From assembly GCA_905479815.1 (NCBI GenBank), contig CAJQOA010000230.1:1-38241 (forward strand): a stretch of DNA of 38,241 nt, read 5' to 3'. The position numbers were made by a program, and so were the translations under genes. Below the pieces are notes generated by a model. It was not told where the DNA came from, searched no databases, and saw only the letters and a list, made by a program, of their open reading frames with translations. Origin of the DNA: an uncultured Psychroserpens sp. (lineage in GTDB: Bacteria > Bacteroidota > Bacteroidia > Flavobacteriales > Flavobacteriaceae). Positions within the stretch are counted from its first letter, which is position 1. The number at the start of each line of letters is the position of its first letter. This document shows positions 7,313 to 16,435 of this stretch, piece after piece.

Positions 7313-8599
7313 TTAATGTAATTTCTTTGAAGTTATAATAAAAAACGAAATACTTTTTCGTTTTAAAAACAGATATATTATAGCTCCCAATAAAAAAGAA
7401 TCTATAAAATACGCATGTGTTAATTGAAAAACCTCTAAATAAGTAAAAACAGTAATAACAGAGCTTAGTACCCAACTTATTAATGCTGGAAATTCCCATT
7501 TATTTATATCCTCTAAATTATATTTCTGCTTTTTGATCCAAAAGAAATGAATAAAATAAATTGAAGAAATTGATGGTGCTAAAATCCCTAAGAATTCTAG
7601 AAAATCAAATAGATAGGTAGCAAACCCTAATAATGCCAATATAGTACCAAATATACTAGACGCAATAGCTACCTTTTTGAAAGTCCAATTTTTGTTGATT
7701 GTGGTAAACGTTAGGCTTGCTGAATATAAATTAGTAGCATTGGTGCTCCAAGTCGCTATAAACAATAATATAAACGCAGGAATTACCAAATTGTACTGCT
7801 CCATTATTTTAATAATATCAACTTCACCAGTTTGAATAGATGGTACAGCACTAAGCATATAGGCCAAAGGTGTGCCAATGGTTAAACCCAATACTGAAAA
7901 TAAACTTTGTTTATCTGTTTTTATAAATCTAGAAAAATCGGCCATTAACACAGGAAATAAAACCGCAGCACCTATTAAAATTGACGTTGCTTCAAAAAGT
8001 GTCATTGAATTTCCTTTTGGAACATAGTCGAAAAGTTGCGATAGACTTTCTAAATCTGCTACAGAGAGGTAAAAGACATACCCTAAAAACGCCGTTAAAA
8101 TTGGTATAGAGAAATTGGCAAGCTTTTCAATACTGCGTAAGCCATAAACTGTTGTAATGGTTATAAATAGACTGGTTATAATAATGATAAGGGCCTTTGA
8201 TACAACGAAGTCAAAAGTACTTATTGAAGTATCATATATGGCAATTGCTAATAACTCTATAGCGACTGCAAACCAACCAATTAATGTAACACCGAAAATA
8301 AAATTGACAATTTTAGCTCCATATTCTCCAAAACTAAAATGTAGAATCATGTATGTTGATAACCGAGATCGATTGCCAATTAATGTGGTTGCCATACACA
8401 TTACAGTTAAAACAAATGTGGAAATACCAAATGCTATAAGCGCTTGCTTAAGGCCTAGATTGAGTGCTATTTCTGAACCTAAAAATAGTGTGGAAACTGA
8501 TAATCCTGTACTCGCAATAATGAAACCAACAACCCAGCCAGACACAAAGTCTTTAGGTTGTACTTTGGTAGTAGTGTACTGATTATTTTCTTCTTCCAT
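7313..8599 (-). CDS. NCS1-family permease (cytosine/purine/hydantoin transporter-like)
   Basis: The 428-residue, highly hydrophobic protein has about 12 membrane helices. The N-terminal part (FVSGWVVGFIIASTGLSVSTLFLGSEIALNLGLKQAL) and the later LMADFSRF and WSTNATNLYSASL segments match the CodB branch of the nucleobase:cation symporter-1 family. These carry cytosine, hydantoins, nicotinamide riboside, pyridoxine or other N-heterocycles across the inner membrane with Na+ or H+. Its start codon directly abuts the stop of the NicX-like gene, so the two are co-translated. The context suggests the substrate is a pyridine- or pyrimidine-like ring taken up by the upstream receptor. The exact substrate is inferred, not seen. 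Confidence 0.85.
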   Translation of the reverse strand: MEEENNQYTTTKVQPKDFVSGWVVGFIIASTGLSVSTLFLGSEIALNLGLKQALIAFGISTFVLTVMCMATTLIGNRSRLSTYMILHFSFGEYGAKIVNFIFGVTLIGWFAVAIELLAIAIYDTSISTFDFVVSKALIIIITSLFITITTVYGLRSIEKLANFSIPILTAFLGYVFYLSVADLESLSQLFDYVPKGNSMTLFEATSILIGAAVLFPVLMADFSRFIKTDKQSLFSVLGLTIGTPLAYMLSAVPSIQTGEVDIIKIMEQYNLVIPAFILLFIATWSTNATNLYSASLTFTTINKNWTFKKVAIASSIFGTILALLGFATYLFDFLEFLGILAPSISSIYFIHFFWIKKQKYNLEDINKWEFPALISWVLSSVITVFTYLEVFQLTHAYFIDSFLLGAIIYLFLKRKSISFFIITSKKLH

Positions 8600-9643
8600 T
8601 TAATTATTTAAAAGATTAAGCGTAAATGGTTTTAAATCTGGATGACAAACGACTCCATTATCAAATATTTGAATAGCATCAAGATAAACACTTGCATTTG
8701 TAACAACACCATCAAAATGAGATTTTGCAACTTGGCCTAAAGGTGGCATATCCATTGGACTTGTATGCCCAAAACCAAAATCTACGCCTCCCCAAATGCG
8801 TTCGTCTTCTGCAACATCGCCACTCAATGCAGTTACTTTTGGATTCAAACCTAACATATTATGCGATATTTTGTACATGTTCGGATCATTAAAAGACGCT
8901 AAGTATGCTTTAAATTTTTCTGATGCTTCTTTTTCACCTTTCACATCAATAATTTCACTGTTTTTCATTATAAACTCTAATTGACTTCCTTTTTCTCCAT
9001 TTTGTAAAAAGTCAAAAACAATATTCCCGTTCATACTTGCTATTTTAGGAACAATGTTTACAAAACCTGGAGCAGTACCAAATTTTGGTTGAGAATAATC
9101 GCCATCGTCTATATCAAAGGCATAATTCAAATCAATATCATAAGACACATCAGTGCCGTTTTTGCTCGTAATTCTAACCGTTTTACAAGCCAATACTTTG
9201 TCTCGTGTTTTATTAAGTAATTGCTTTAAAGACTGAATATCGAAACCTGTAAATATGCGATCTAACGAATCAATAGAACTATTTCCAATAATTAAATAGC
9301 GTAGCTTTTTGTTATCTCGCATGGCAATTTCCCAAATGTCTGAATACAGAAGCACCATAGAATTTGCTTCAATCCAAACATCGGCTTTACATAAAGTTGC
9401 TGTTAAAGCTTCCGAAGGCCAATATTGCATTCCTGCTTGACTTTCTTTTTCTGCTCTTGGTACTAATATAACCATTGGTATTCCTCCAGCTGCTGAACTA
9501 GCTGATGCTAATGCATCAACAATAGTTCTGTCTGATGTTAAATCTGCTGTAATGGCAACTGTTTCTCCAGGTTTAACTTGAAACATATCTTCCATTAATA
9601 TTTTGGAAACTCTTGCTATTTTTGATTGTAAATTTTCTGTCAT
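8600..9643 (-). CDS. NicX-like non-heme iron ring-cleavage dioxygenase (or M29-fold relative)
   Basis: The 347-residue protein resembles 2,5-dihydroxypyridine 5,6-dioxygenase (NicX), whose family shares its fold with M29 aminopeptidases. The best-matching block is FNDPNMYKISHNMLGLNPK (residues 251-269), close to the FNDPEVYGISHIGWGLQP of Pseudomonas NicX as I recall it. The iron ligands of NicX are, as I recall, H265, H318 and D320. Here H261 and the H309-x-D311 pair (SHFDG) fall at the matching places. It is cytoplasmic, with no signal peptide. It abuts an NCS1 permease and follows a TonB-dependent receptor, which fits an uptake and catabolism unit for an N-heteroaromatic. An alternative is a peptidase-like paralogue of unknown substrate. 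Confidence 0.7.
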   Translation of the reverse strand: MTENLQSKIARVSKILMEDMFQVKPGETVAITADLTSDRTIVDALASASSAAGGIPMVILVPRAEKESQAGMQYWPSEALTATLCKADVWIEANSMVLLYSDIWEIAMRDNKKLRYLIIGNSSIDSLDRIFTGFDIQSLKQLLNKTRDKVLACKTVRITSKNGTDVSYDIDLNYAFDIDDGDYSQPKFGTAPGFVNIVPKIASMNGNIVFDFLQNGEKGSQLEFIMKNSEIIDVKGEKEASEKFKAYLASFNDPNMYKISHNMLGLNPKVTALSGDVAEDERIWGGVDFGFGHTSPMDMPPLGQVAKSHFDGVVTNASVYLDAIQIFDNGVVCHPDLKPFTLNLLNN

Positions 9644-9655
9644 ATTCTTGGTAAA

Positions 9656-9684
9656 AACAGAGGGAATGTAAAGTTCCCTCTGTT
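9656..9684 (-). terminator. Hairpin terminator between receptor and dioxygenase genes
   Basis: AACAGAGGGAA (9656-9666) and TTCCCTCTGTT (9674-9684) form a perfect 11-bp stem with a 7-nt loop. On the minus strand a T5 run follows. It lies in the 75-nt gap, ending about 12 nt before the dioxygenase start codon, so it probably attenuates read-through and does not end the unit fully. Confidence 0.75.
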
Positions 9685-9718
9685 AGTATTATTAATCAAT
9701 TTTAAAAATCAAAAACAC

Positions 9719-12073
9719 TTAAAATCTTACTGAAATTGCTGTTCCTAGAGACAAAGGTCTTCCTCTCCATCCTACATCATCTGGGCTACCAACAAATTCT
9801 CCTACTGAAAATTCTTGATAGTATTGTTTATCTGTTAGGTTTTTGCCCCAAATATCTAGTTTCCAGTTTTTGTATGATAATCCAATACGAGCGTCTAAAA
9901 GTGAATACGCATCAGATGTATGAATGTCTTGATTACTCTCATGCCAATAGGTTTTTCCAGTAGTATCTAAGTTTACAAAACCGTTGAATTTTATATTATC
10001 GGTAATTTTAAATGAGGATTCTAACCCGATAGCAAACGTGCTTACAGGTACGAAAGGCGTTTTATTTCCATTGTAATTAGTATTATCTGTGGTATCTCCA
10101 TTTGTACCTCCAGTTGTTCCCCCATCAACAATTTCTGCATCAGATAAACCAAAGTTTGCAAAGACGTCTAAATAGTTTGTTAATCTTGCACGAGACTCTA
10201 GTTCAAAACCAAATACTTTACTTTCGTCATAATTATAAACACCTGCAATAAAAGTGTTTAAATCTAAAATATATTGTTGCTGGTTAGTTAGTCTAGAACT
10301 AAATATGGAACCATTAAAAATTAAGCGATCATTCCAAGACGTTGTTTTAAAACCTAACTCGTAATTATCTGATGTTTCATCATCGAAACTTCCGTTAAAT
10401 AGATCTGTTGCTTGAGCATTGAAACCTCCATTTCTATATCCTCTACCATAATTGGCATAGAAAAGCACACCTTTTGAAGCTTGATATGATAGCGATAATT
10501 TAGGTTGAAACTCGTTGTTGTCTCTTTCTGAATTGGTAACAAATAAGATGTCATCTTGAGTGAATTTATCAATATCATATCTAAAACCAGCTGAAACCGT
10601 AAGCTTATCTGTTAATTTATAATCCCCAAAACCAAAGAGTGCAAGGGTTTTAGTTTCATTAACGTAATCTGCAGTATCGTATTCAAATGGGCCACCAAAA
10701 TCAACTCCTGTAGTTCCATTTTGATAAAAGTCTTTTTCAATTTTTTGATAGAATCCACCTAAACTCCAATCGAATTTTGTGTCTGTATTCGTGTTATTAA
10801 TACGTAATTCTTGATTAAATGTTTTCGTAGTAATGTCTTCACCTTGTGTTAAGCCATCAAGGGAAAGAAAATCTAAATCACCAATGGTTGAACGCTCTAC
10901 TTTATTAATAGATGTAATAGATTGTAATTTTACACTTCCAAGGTTATAATCCATTTTAATGTTCCCATAGTTGTTAATCATGTCTGATCTTCCAAGAACA
11001 TCTGCATCAATCACATTATTTCCCTCTGAAGGATTTGGATCTAAAACACCTCCTGGAAATTCGCCTTCAAAACCTGTAGGGTTAACTGAATAATAGGTTG
11101 CGCCACCATCAATTTTAAAATGCTGATACGTTGCTGCAACAGTAAATTTGCTAGAAAGCCTTGCTTTAATTTGGCCTCTAATATTAAAGTCTTCAGAGAA
11201 ATCTACTTTTTGATTTAAAAAATCATTGGTTAATAAGCCATCAAATGTTTTGTATTGTGTAGAAAAACGATAAAAAACTTTATCTTTTGAAATGGCACCG
11301 GAAGACACAAATTGAGCTTTCAAATTTCCACCGTTACCAAAACCAAATTTTACTTTATTGGACATCTTATTAGTTGGTTCTTTTGTATAAATATTTATTG
11401 CTCCACCAATTGCATTTTTACCATATAAAGCGCCTTGAGGTCCTTTTACTACTTCGACTAAAGCTAAATCGTAAAGCTCTTGACTTAATAAACTTGGATC
11501 TGGAATAGTAACACCATCAATAACAAATGCTAAAGGCGCATCTCCACCTCTAACTTGAGGAATTCCTCTAACAGTTATAAAGTTTAAACCAACTGCCTGT
11601 GCGGAATTAAATTTTAAATTAGGTACCAAAGTTGAAAATGAACTTATATCTGTAACACCAGCACTTTCAATACCTTCGCTATTTAATGCAGTAACAGATT
11701 CTGCTGTAGTCTGAATAGATTCTGTACGCTTTCTTGATTTACCTATGACTCCAGAAAAACCTCTAATTACAACTTCGTCTAAAGATTCTTCAGATTCATT
11801 TAGCTCAACATCAATTCGGTTTTGGTCACCAATAGTAAGCTCTTGCTTTTCATAACCAATATAAGAGAACACTAAAATAGCAGTGTTTGACTCTACTGTA
11901 ATTTCATAATTACCATTAAAATCTGTAATGACGCCATTAGAAGTTCCTTTTTCAATAATATTTACTCCAGGCATTGGTTCTCCTGTTTTATCTGTTACGT
12001 TTCCATTAACTGAAACTTGAGCAAAAGCTAAACTTGTAATTAATAGAAATAAGAAAAGGATATTTTTTTTCAT
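9719..12073 (-). CDS. TonB-dependent outer-membrane receptor with carboxypeptidase-regulatory-like domain
   Basis: The 784-residue protein has a signal peptide (MKKNILFLFLLITSLAFAQ). A CarboxypepD_reg-like domain follows at about 20-105 (VSVNGNVTDKTGEPMPGVNI), then the plug at about 115-230 (FITVRGIPQVRGGDAP, VEVVKGPQGALYGKNAIGGAINI), then a 22-strand barrel ending in the typical aromatic terminus (TAISVRF). No SusD partner is nearby and the N-terminal signature is not the SusC one, so this is an energised receptor for a small ligand rather than a glycan system. The downstream dioxygenase and permease suggest a heterocyclic substrate; a siderophore is the main alternative. The gene is divergent from the 408-aa protein across a 119-nt, very AT-rich gap. 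Confidence 0.9.
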   Translation of the reverse strand: MKKNILFLFLLITSLAFAQVSVNGNVTDKTGEPMPGVNIIEKGTSNGVITDFNGNYEITVESNTAILVFSYIGYEKQELTIGDQNRIDVELNESEESLDEVVIRGFSGVIGKSRKRTESIQTTAESVTALNSEGIESAGVTDISSFSTLVPNLKFNSAQAVGLNFITVRGIPQVRGGDAPLAFVIDGVTIPDPSLLSQELYDLALVEVVKGPQGALYGKNAIGGAINIYTKEPTNKMSNKVKFGFGNGGNLKAQFVSSGAISKDKVFYRFSTQYKTFDGLLTNDFLNQKVDFSEDFNIRGQIKARLSSKFTVAATYQHFKIDGGATYYSVNPTGFEGEFPGGVLDPNPSEGNNVIDADVLGRSDMINNYGNIKMDYNLGSVKLQSITSINKVERSTIGDLDFLSLDGLTQGEDITTKTFNQELRINNTNTDTKFDWSLGGFYQKIEKDFYQNGTTGVDFGGPFEYDTADYVNETKTLALFGFGDYKLTDKLTVSAGFRYDIDKFTQDDILFVTNSERDNNEFQPKLSLSYQASKGVLFYANYGRGYRNGGFNAQATDLFNGSFDDETSDNYELGFKTTSWNDRLIFNGSIFSSRLTNQQQYILDLNTFIAGVYNYDESKVFGFELESRARLTNYLDVFANFGLSDAEIVDGGTTGGTNGDTTDNTNYNGNKTPFVPVSTFAIGLESSFKITDNIKFNGFVNLDTTGKTYWHESNQDIHTSDAYSLLDARIGLSYKNWKLDIWGKNLTDKQYYQEFSVGEFVGSPDDVGWRGRPLSLGTAISVRF

Positions 12074-12192
12074 GATTATGCTAGTTTAATATAATGATTA
12101 GTTCTGATAAAAGTAATATTCAAAATATTAATTATTATTCATTCTAATTATTATAAATATTTTTAATAATTTTATAAAATAAATAGGAATTT

Positions 12193-13419
12193 ATGAAAAA
12201 TGGCTCATTATCAATAGTATTAACTTCTGAGTACTTCAAAATAATTTTAGAAAAAGTCCATGAAGCCTTTATGAGCAAGCATAATCTTGTTAAGCTTCCA
12301 AAAGCGTTACAATTATATGGTTATGGTGCATATAATGATAATAAACCTTCCTTAAAGAAAGATTTTGAAGACATTGGTTCTGAATTTATTAATGGAAAAT
12401 ATTTATATGATAAATCAAGAGAATTCGAAAAAGGAAAACCAATAATTAAGCTTAATCAACATTATAAAGATATTATTTTGCTTTATCTAGGGTATGATGA
12501 TTTTAAATATTTTCTTGATGACCATAAAACATCTAGTATTGAATATGAAAAGCAATATGATTTAATTTATAGGGATAATGAGGATAGAACTTATTACTAT
12601 CTGAATTACTATTTTGGAGAAGACAACACGATATTAAAAGGACAAACTATAATTTCAAATAATTGGAAAACAATTCAGCATATTTTTATATATCCATTAG
12701 ATGATGGTACTTTTAGAGAACATTATAGTAACGGAAGCATTAAGCGACAAGGAGATACTATCACAATAAAAACCAACACACTATCTGGAGAAAGATATAT
12801 TGATGGCGCTAGTGAGATATATTATATAGGACATAAATCACCTTCACATTTAAACTACTTGATAGGTACCTATTGCACTTTCGATATTTTTACTAATTCT
12901 GTTGCAGGACGCTCTATTCTTGAAAAATGTGAAAGTAAGCAGGTAATGGAAGAACAATCTAAAACACCTTTTATTCCGCCATATATTGCTTTAGAAATTA
13001 GAAATAAGCGTATTGTTAATAATAGTTTTGTGCCTAGAAATGCTTTAGAATTATCTAGCAATAGTCCTTATGCTTCTCTTTATGGTAAATTACCTGGAAC
13101 CTATGAGTTAATTTTTAATTATGATACTGGTTTTAAAGAGACTTTAAAATTTAAAATATTAGATACAAATTATCAGATTATCACTTTAACTGAAAATGTA
13201 TATATTGAAAAAGATAATATTGAATTGCTAAACAAAGGATCTGTAATAAATTTCAGATTTAGTTTTTCAGGTATTATAGCTCTTGAGAGAGTGAATATCT
13301 TTTTTAAAACCTACTTTCTCAAAAATGAAAGCGGCAAGCAAGAAGGTGTTTTTAGTGGCATTGATAATGAAAATAGGTTAATAAATGGAACTTTGACTGT
13401 AAACTATGTTCAGAATTAA
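12193..13419 (+). CDS. Unrecognised 408-aa protein, possible Bacteroidota sensor/effector-type architecture
   Basis: There is no signal peptide, no membrane helix and no family I can name. Residues about 10-115 are helical and end in YKDIILLYLGYDDFKYFLDDH. This resembles the N-terminal LxxYLGYxxWxxF module that I have seen in front of varied Bacteroidota signalling or effector proteins. Residues about 130-280 are beta-rich (YYYLNYYFGEDN, LIGTYCTFDIF, GRSILEKCES), and the C-terminal 100 residues are also beta-rich. The gene stands alone, between the receptor gene (divergent) and the tyrosinase operon (convergent). The product is probably cytoplasmic. The similarity is from memory and needs a profile search. 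Confidence 0.55.
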   Translation: MKNGSLSIVLTSEYFKIILEKVHEAFMSKHNLVKLPKALQLYGYGAYNDNKPSLKKDFEDIGSEFINGKYLYDKSREFEKGKPIIKLNQHYKDIILLYLGYDDFKYFLDDHKTSSIEYEKQYDLIYRDNEDRTYYYLNYYFGEDNTILKGQTIISNNWKTIQHIFIYPLDDGTFREHYSNGSIKRQGDTITIKTNTLSGERYIDGASEIYYIGHKSPSHLNYLIGTYCTFDIFTNSVAGRSILEKCESKQVMEEQSKTPFIPPYIALEIRNKRIVNNSFVPRNALELSSNSPYASLYGKLPGTYELIFNYDTGFKETLKFKILDTNYQIITLTENVYIEKDNIELLNKGSVINFRFSFSGIIALERVNIFFKTYFLKNESGKQEGVFSGIDNENRLINGTLTVNYVQN

Positions 13420-13494
13420 TTACGCCTTTCCAAACACATTCTACTACACTCCTATCGTCGTTTATTCATTATCTCATATTTCATTAACATAGTA

Positions 13495-13508
13495 GAGAAA
13501 CAGTTCTC
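13495..13508. terminator. Weak hairpin between convergent genes
   Basis: GAGAA (13495-13499) and TTCTC (13504-13508) with a 4-nt loop are followed by an A-rich stretch in the 158-nt convergent gap. The stem is only 5 bp, so this is weak. Confidence 0.25.
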
Positions 13509-13577
13509 AAGAAAAAAATAAAGAAAACTATAATAGCGTACTTCTGAAATTTTAAATACACGAGTATTTATACGTTA

Positions 13578-14282
13578 CTAACAATCATTAATCGGTTCTA
13601 ATAACGGACAAGTTCCTGCATTAGGAATTGTACTTTTAACAGGAGGATCTGGATAGTATTGCATGGTACGTTGCACTTTGACAGCACTAGCAGTTCCAGC
13701 AATTAACTCGACCAAATAAATGGCTTCATCAAGTCCAGAAGAAATGCCTCCTCCTGTAACTCTATTTCCGCTTTTTACATAACGTGGATGTCCATCTACA
13801 ACTGTCACTTTTGGATACTTACCAAAGCAATTAGTAAACGCCCAATGCGTTGTGATTTTATGATCATTCAATAAGCCTGTATTTGCAAGTAATATTGCTC
13901 CTTCGCAAACAGAACAGACCCAATCTGCCTTTGCTCCTGCGCTTTTCACATAGGCCGTATAAGGTGAATTTTTATCTTTAATTATAGTATTTAATGCTTT
14001 TGGACAGCCTCCTGGAACCCAAATTAAGTTAGGATGCTGTACATCTGTATTACAAAATGTAGATTCAACAGTAATTGTCACACCATTATTAGTTGTAAAA
14101 GTCCCTTCTTGTTTGCCAACATATTTTATAATAACCTGTTTTTGGAATGAATCGTCTGAGCCTAGCCAACTAAATATTTCACGAGGCGCTGCAATATCCA
14201 TTAAATCAACACCATCAAAAATGGGAATGACAATAAGAAATATAGGAAGCAATTGTTGTGCTTTAGTTTTTTCAGGTAGCAT
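13578..14282 (-). CDS. DJ-1/PfpI-superfamily protein, isonitrile-hydratase-like
   Basis: The 234-residue protein has the class-I glutamine-amidotransferase-like fold: FDGVDLMDIAAPREIF at 22-37, LIWVPGG at 86-92, a nucleophile elbow with Cys126 (VCSVCEGAILL), THW at 145-147, and GGGISSGLDEAIYLV near 177-191. The tail MQYYPDPP matches the isonitrile hydratase/GlxA-like branch. The residue after the nucleophile is Glu (C-E-G), where C-T-G is usual. There is no AraC helix-turn-helix, so it is an enzyme or chaperone and not a GlxA regulator. It is the last gene of the tyrosinase operon, 14 nt after the MerC-like gene. It may deal with a reactive carbonyl, quinone or isonitrile; that is inference. 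Confidence 0.8.
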   Translation of the reverse strand: MLPEKTKAQQLLPIFLIVIPIFDGVDLMDIAAPREIFSWLGSDDSFQKQVIIKYVGKQEGTFTTNNGVTITVESTFCNTDVQHPNLIWVPGGCPKALNTIIKDKNSPYTAYVKSAGAKADWVCSVCEGAILLANTGLLNDHKITTHWAFTNCFGKYPKVTVVDGHPRYVKSGNRVTGGGISSGLDEAIYLVELIAGTASAVKVQRTMQYYPDPPVKSTIPNAGTCPLLEPINDC

Positions 14283-14296
14283 ATTATATGTGTTGT

Positions 14297-14761
14297 TTAT
14301 CGTATTACAAAAAATGGACGTTTAAATAATTTTATGATTTTATCGCTAGTCTGCTTAGAGAAATTACTAAGCGCAATTAAAGATAGAATGATATACAACC
14401 AAAAGGTTTCACTAAGGTTTATATAATACGTTAGAAGCAAAATTGAAACTCCTAAACCATAAAAAATAATGCTTAACCATGCTTTGTTTAAATAGTGTTT
14501 CCGCAGTAATAAAAAGCTTCCAATACCTAATAGACCAAGAATAACATAACTCCAATTAGAATTATAACTAATCGACTCTAAGCCTATAAAACTAAACAGA
14601 GACGCATAGGCTGCCCAACACATTGGACATTTTGGAAATAGAAAAAGTAACACTACAGATAGACTATTTAACACACTCATTTTTTTACCACCTTTTGTAG
14701 GTGCTTTTTTTAATGAATTACGATTACTACAAGCGCAAGACGTTTTTTTAGATTTTTCCAT
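14297..14761 (-). CDS. MerC-like CPxC membrane protein, possible metal (copper) carrier
   Basis: The 154-residue protein has Cys9 and Cys11 near the N-terminus, then a first membrane helix carrying C45-P-M-C48 (LFPKCPMCWAAYASLF). Three more hydrophobic helices (about 66-85, 93-112, 116-130) follow. The KCPxCW motif in helix 1 is like that of MerC/MerT mercury carriers and other Cys-pair metal transporters. Its place between a copper enzyme (tyrosinase) with a cytochrome and a DJ-1 protein makes a role in copper handling attractive. The metal cannot be read from the sequence. Confidence 0.6.
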   Translation of the reverse strand: MEKSKKTSCACSNRNSLKKAPTKGGKKMSVLNSLSVVLLFLFPKCPMCWAAYASLFSFIGLESISYNSNWSYVILGLLGIGSFLLLRKHYLNKAWLSIIFYGLGVSILLLTYYINLSETFWLYIILSLIALSNFSKQTSDKIIKLFKRPFFVIR

Positions 14762-14789
14762 CTGAAGTGAATTTTAGGTGTTATACATA

Positions 14790-16385
14790 TTAGTTTTTTG
14801 ACGTTGGTACTGGTACATCTTTATCCCAAGCTGCTTTTTTAAGCAACCAGCTAAAGTCACCAGATAATTGAGATGCATTTCCTTTGATTATGGAGTCATT
14901 TCTTGATATATATGAATTGATCAAATAGGCACTTGAATGGCAACCAACACAACTTTCTGTTCCAAAAATGGTCATATCAGATTGTGAGTTCTCCATAAGT
15001 CCAGCAACTTGGTTGCCGCCTTGGAAAAAAGTTTCCATAGAGATATTAGTAAGAAATGTCAAATTAGGCTTTCCTCCAGATTTATTGACCACACTTTCTG
15101 GTAAATGGTATTCTGTTTTTGTACTAATAGCTGGTTTTACATCTTGAGATACAGGATACTGTGTGTCAATTAATTGATAATACTGCCATATACTACCTTG
15201 TTGCTTAAAATAGTCTTGCATCATCTTATTGATTTGTTTGACACGAACAGGAATATCGATCATACGCTTAGATTGCGTTTTCATTATAGATGCATCTGCA
15301 TAATATTTATTGGTATCGTTAGTTATTTTCCAATAATCACCATGTTTTGTTGTATGATGCTCATAAGTGTTTCCTTTATTTGTAGCATCAACATTTACTG
15401 GACATGTTTCGCAATTAGGATCTGTAAGTGTTGGATGTATAACAACTGTCTCACCATCGACTTCAATAGTGTTTTGATCTAAATTGTCTATATGTTCAAA
15501 TGTTGACCACACCCATTGCTTACCTGTTGGTGTTTTTTGGCTGATATGAAAACCAATTAATCCAAGAAGTGCTTTTTTTGGTTGTCCTGTCGTTTCATTA
15601 ATAATATAACCTTCATCTCTAAAATAACGGTCTTTATGTGGATCTGAATCTTTTAAGATGCGCCAAGCAAGTTTAATCTCTGTCGCTCCAAGTTGCCCTT
15701 TTTCATAATTTCCCTTCGGAAAATTAGCTTCGGTATTGGTCTTTAAAAATTCTAATTGCCCGTTAATATTATAAAGTTTGTTATCTATAACGTAATCATA
15801 CTCTTCCTTGTTCATTAATACTTCATAAACAACAACTTCACCGTTTTGATCAAATAATTTTCCTGCAAAAGCCTGATCGGTTTCATCGGCAATATTATCG
15901 TGTCCTGTATGTGTTGGTGTTCTACTACTTAATAGTATTCTAGAACCATTATCATTAAGTAAACTTGATTTAAGACCTAAACCACTATCGGTTCTTGTAC
16001 TACCCCAAGCTGCTGGTTTTTTACCATCAGCACGATATACTTGAAAAGCTTCTTTCCATTGTAACCATGCAGGCGAACCATCATCTGTGAAATTTTGAAG
16101 TGCTTTTCCTTTAGCATCTAGAGGCCAATTTATGGCAACAAGCGCCTGCCAACTATAGATGTTATAAATTTCATTAAGTTGGTATATATCATCTGCTTCT
16201 TTTAATATTTTTTGTAACGCAGGATCTACATCTACTGGAATGTTTGGTGTAAATACTGCTGGAGCTTCAAGAACCACATAGTCACTTGTGTTTGTTTGAT
16301 TACAAGATGAAGCCAGGAAGAGGATAGATAGAACAATTGCTTTGGGCATGGTTCTAATAAATAATTTTGATATGTTTAATGTCAT
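14790..16385 (-). CDS. Lipoprotein cytochrome c-like protein of the tyrosinase operon
   Basis: The 531-residue protein has a lipoprotein signal: the lipobox LASSC puts the acylated cysteine at residue 28. The start could be residue 1 or the Met at 13 (position 16349). A single c-type heme site C479-V-G-C-H483 (TESCVGCHSSAYL) is near the C-terminus. Another cysteine pair (NCETC) lies at about 324-327. The long middle part (WQALVAINWP, GFHISQKTP, WVWSTFEHIDN) matches a family of conserved cytochrome-containing hypotheticals known from genomes, with no assigned function. It is anchored facing the periplasm and may pass electrons to or from the tyrosinase product. It starts 50 nt after the tyrosinase stop. 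Confidence 0.7.
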   Translation of the reverse strand: MTLNISKLFIRTMPKAIVLSILFLASSCNQTNTSDYVVLEAPAVFTPNIPVDVDPALQKILKEADDIYQLNEIYNIYSWQALVAINWPLDAKGKALQNFTDDGSPAWLQWKEAFQVYRADGKKPAAWGSTRTDSGLGLKSSLLNDNGSRILLSSRTPTHTGHDNIADETDQAFAGKLFDQNGEVVVYEVLMNKEEYDYVIDNKLYNINGQLEFLKTNTEANFPKGNYEKGQLGATEIKLAWRILKDSDPHKDRYFRDEGYIINETTGQPKKALLGLIGFHISQKTPTGKQWVWSTFEHIDNLDQNTIEVDGETVVIHPTLTDPNCETCPVNVDATNKGNTYEHHTTKHGDYWKITNDTNKYYADASIMKTQSKRMIDIPVRVKQINKMMQDYFKQQGSIWQYYQLIDTQYPVSQDVKPAISTKTEYHLPESVVNKSGGKPNLTFLTNISMETFFQGGNQVAGLMENSQSDMTIFGTESCVGCHSSAYLINSYISRNDSIIKGNASQLSGDFSWLLKKAAWDKDVPVPTSKN

Positions 16386-16435
16386 AACGAGTATGTTTTG
16401 ATGGTTATATTTGTATTATATCAAAGTGATATAGT

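Noticed and set aside
7197-7499. Open frame of about 100 codons on the minus strand at the end of the permease gene
   Set aside because: It overlaps the permease in another frame and runs through the inverted-repeat element and terminator; its Cys/Phe/Tyr-rich composition is that of a shadow frame.
9719-12073. SusC/SusD-type polysaccharide utilisation locus
   Set aside because: There is no SusD homologue and no glycoside hydrolase nearby, and the neighbours point to a small heterocycle.
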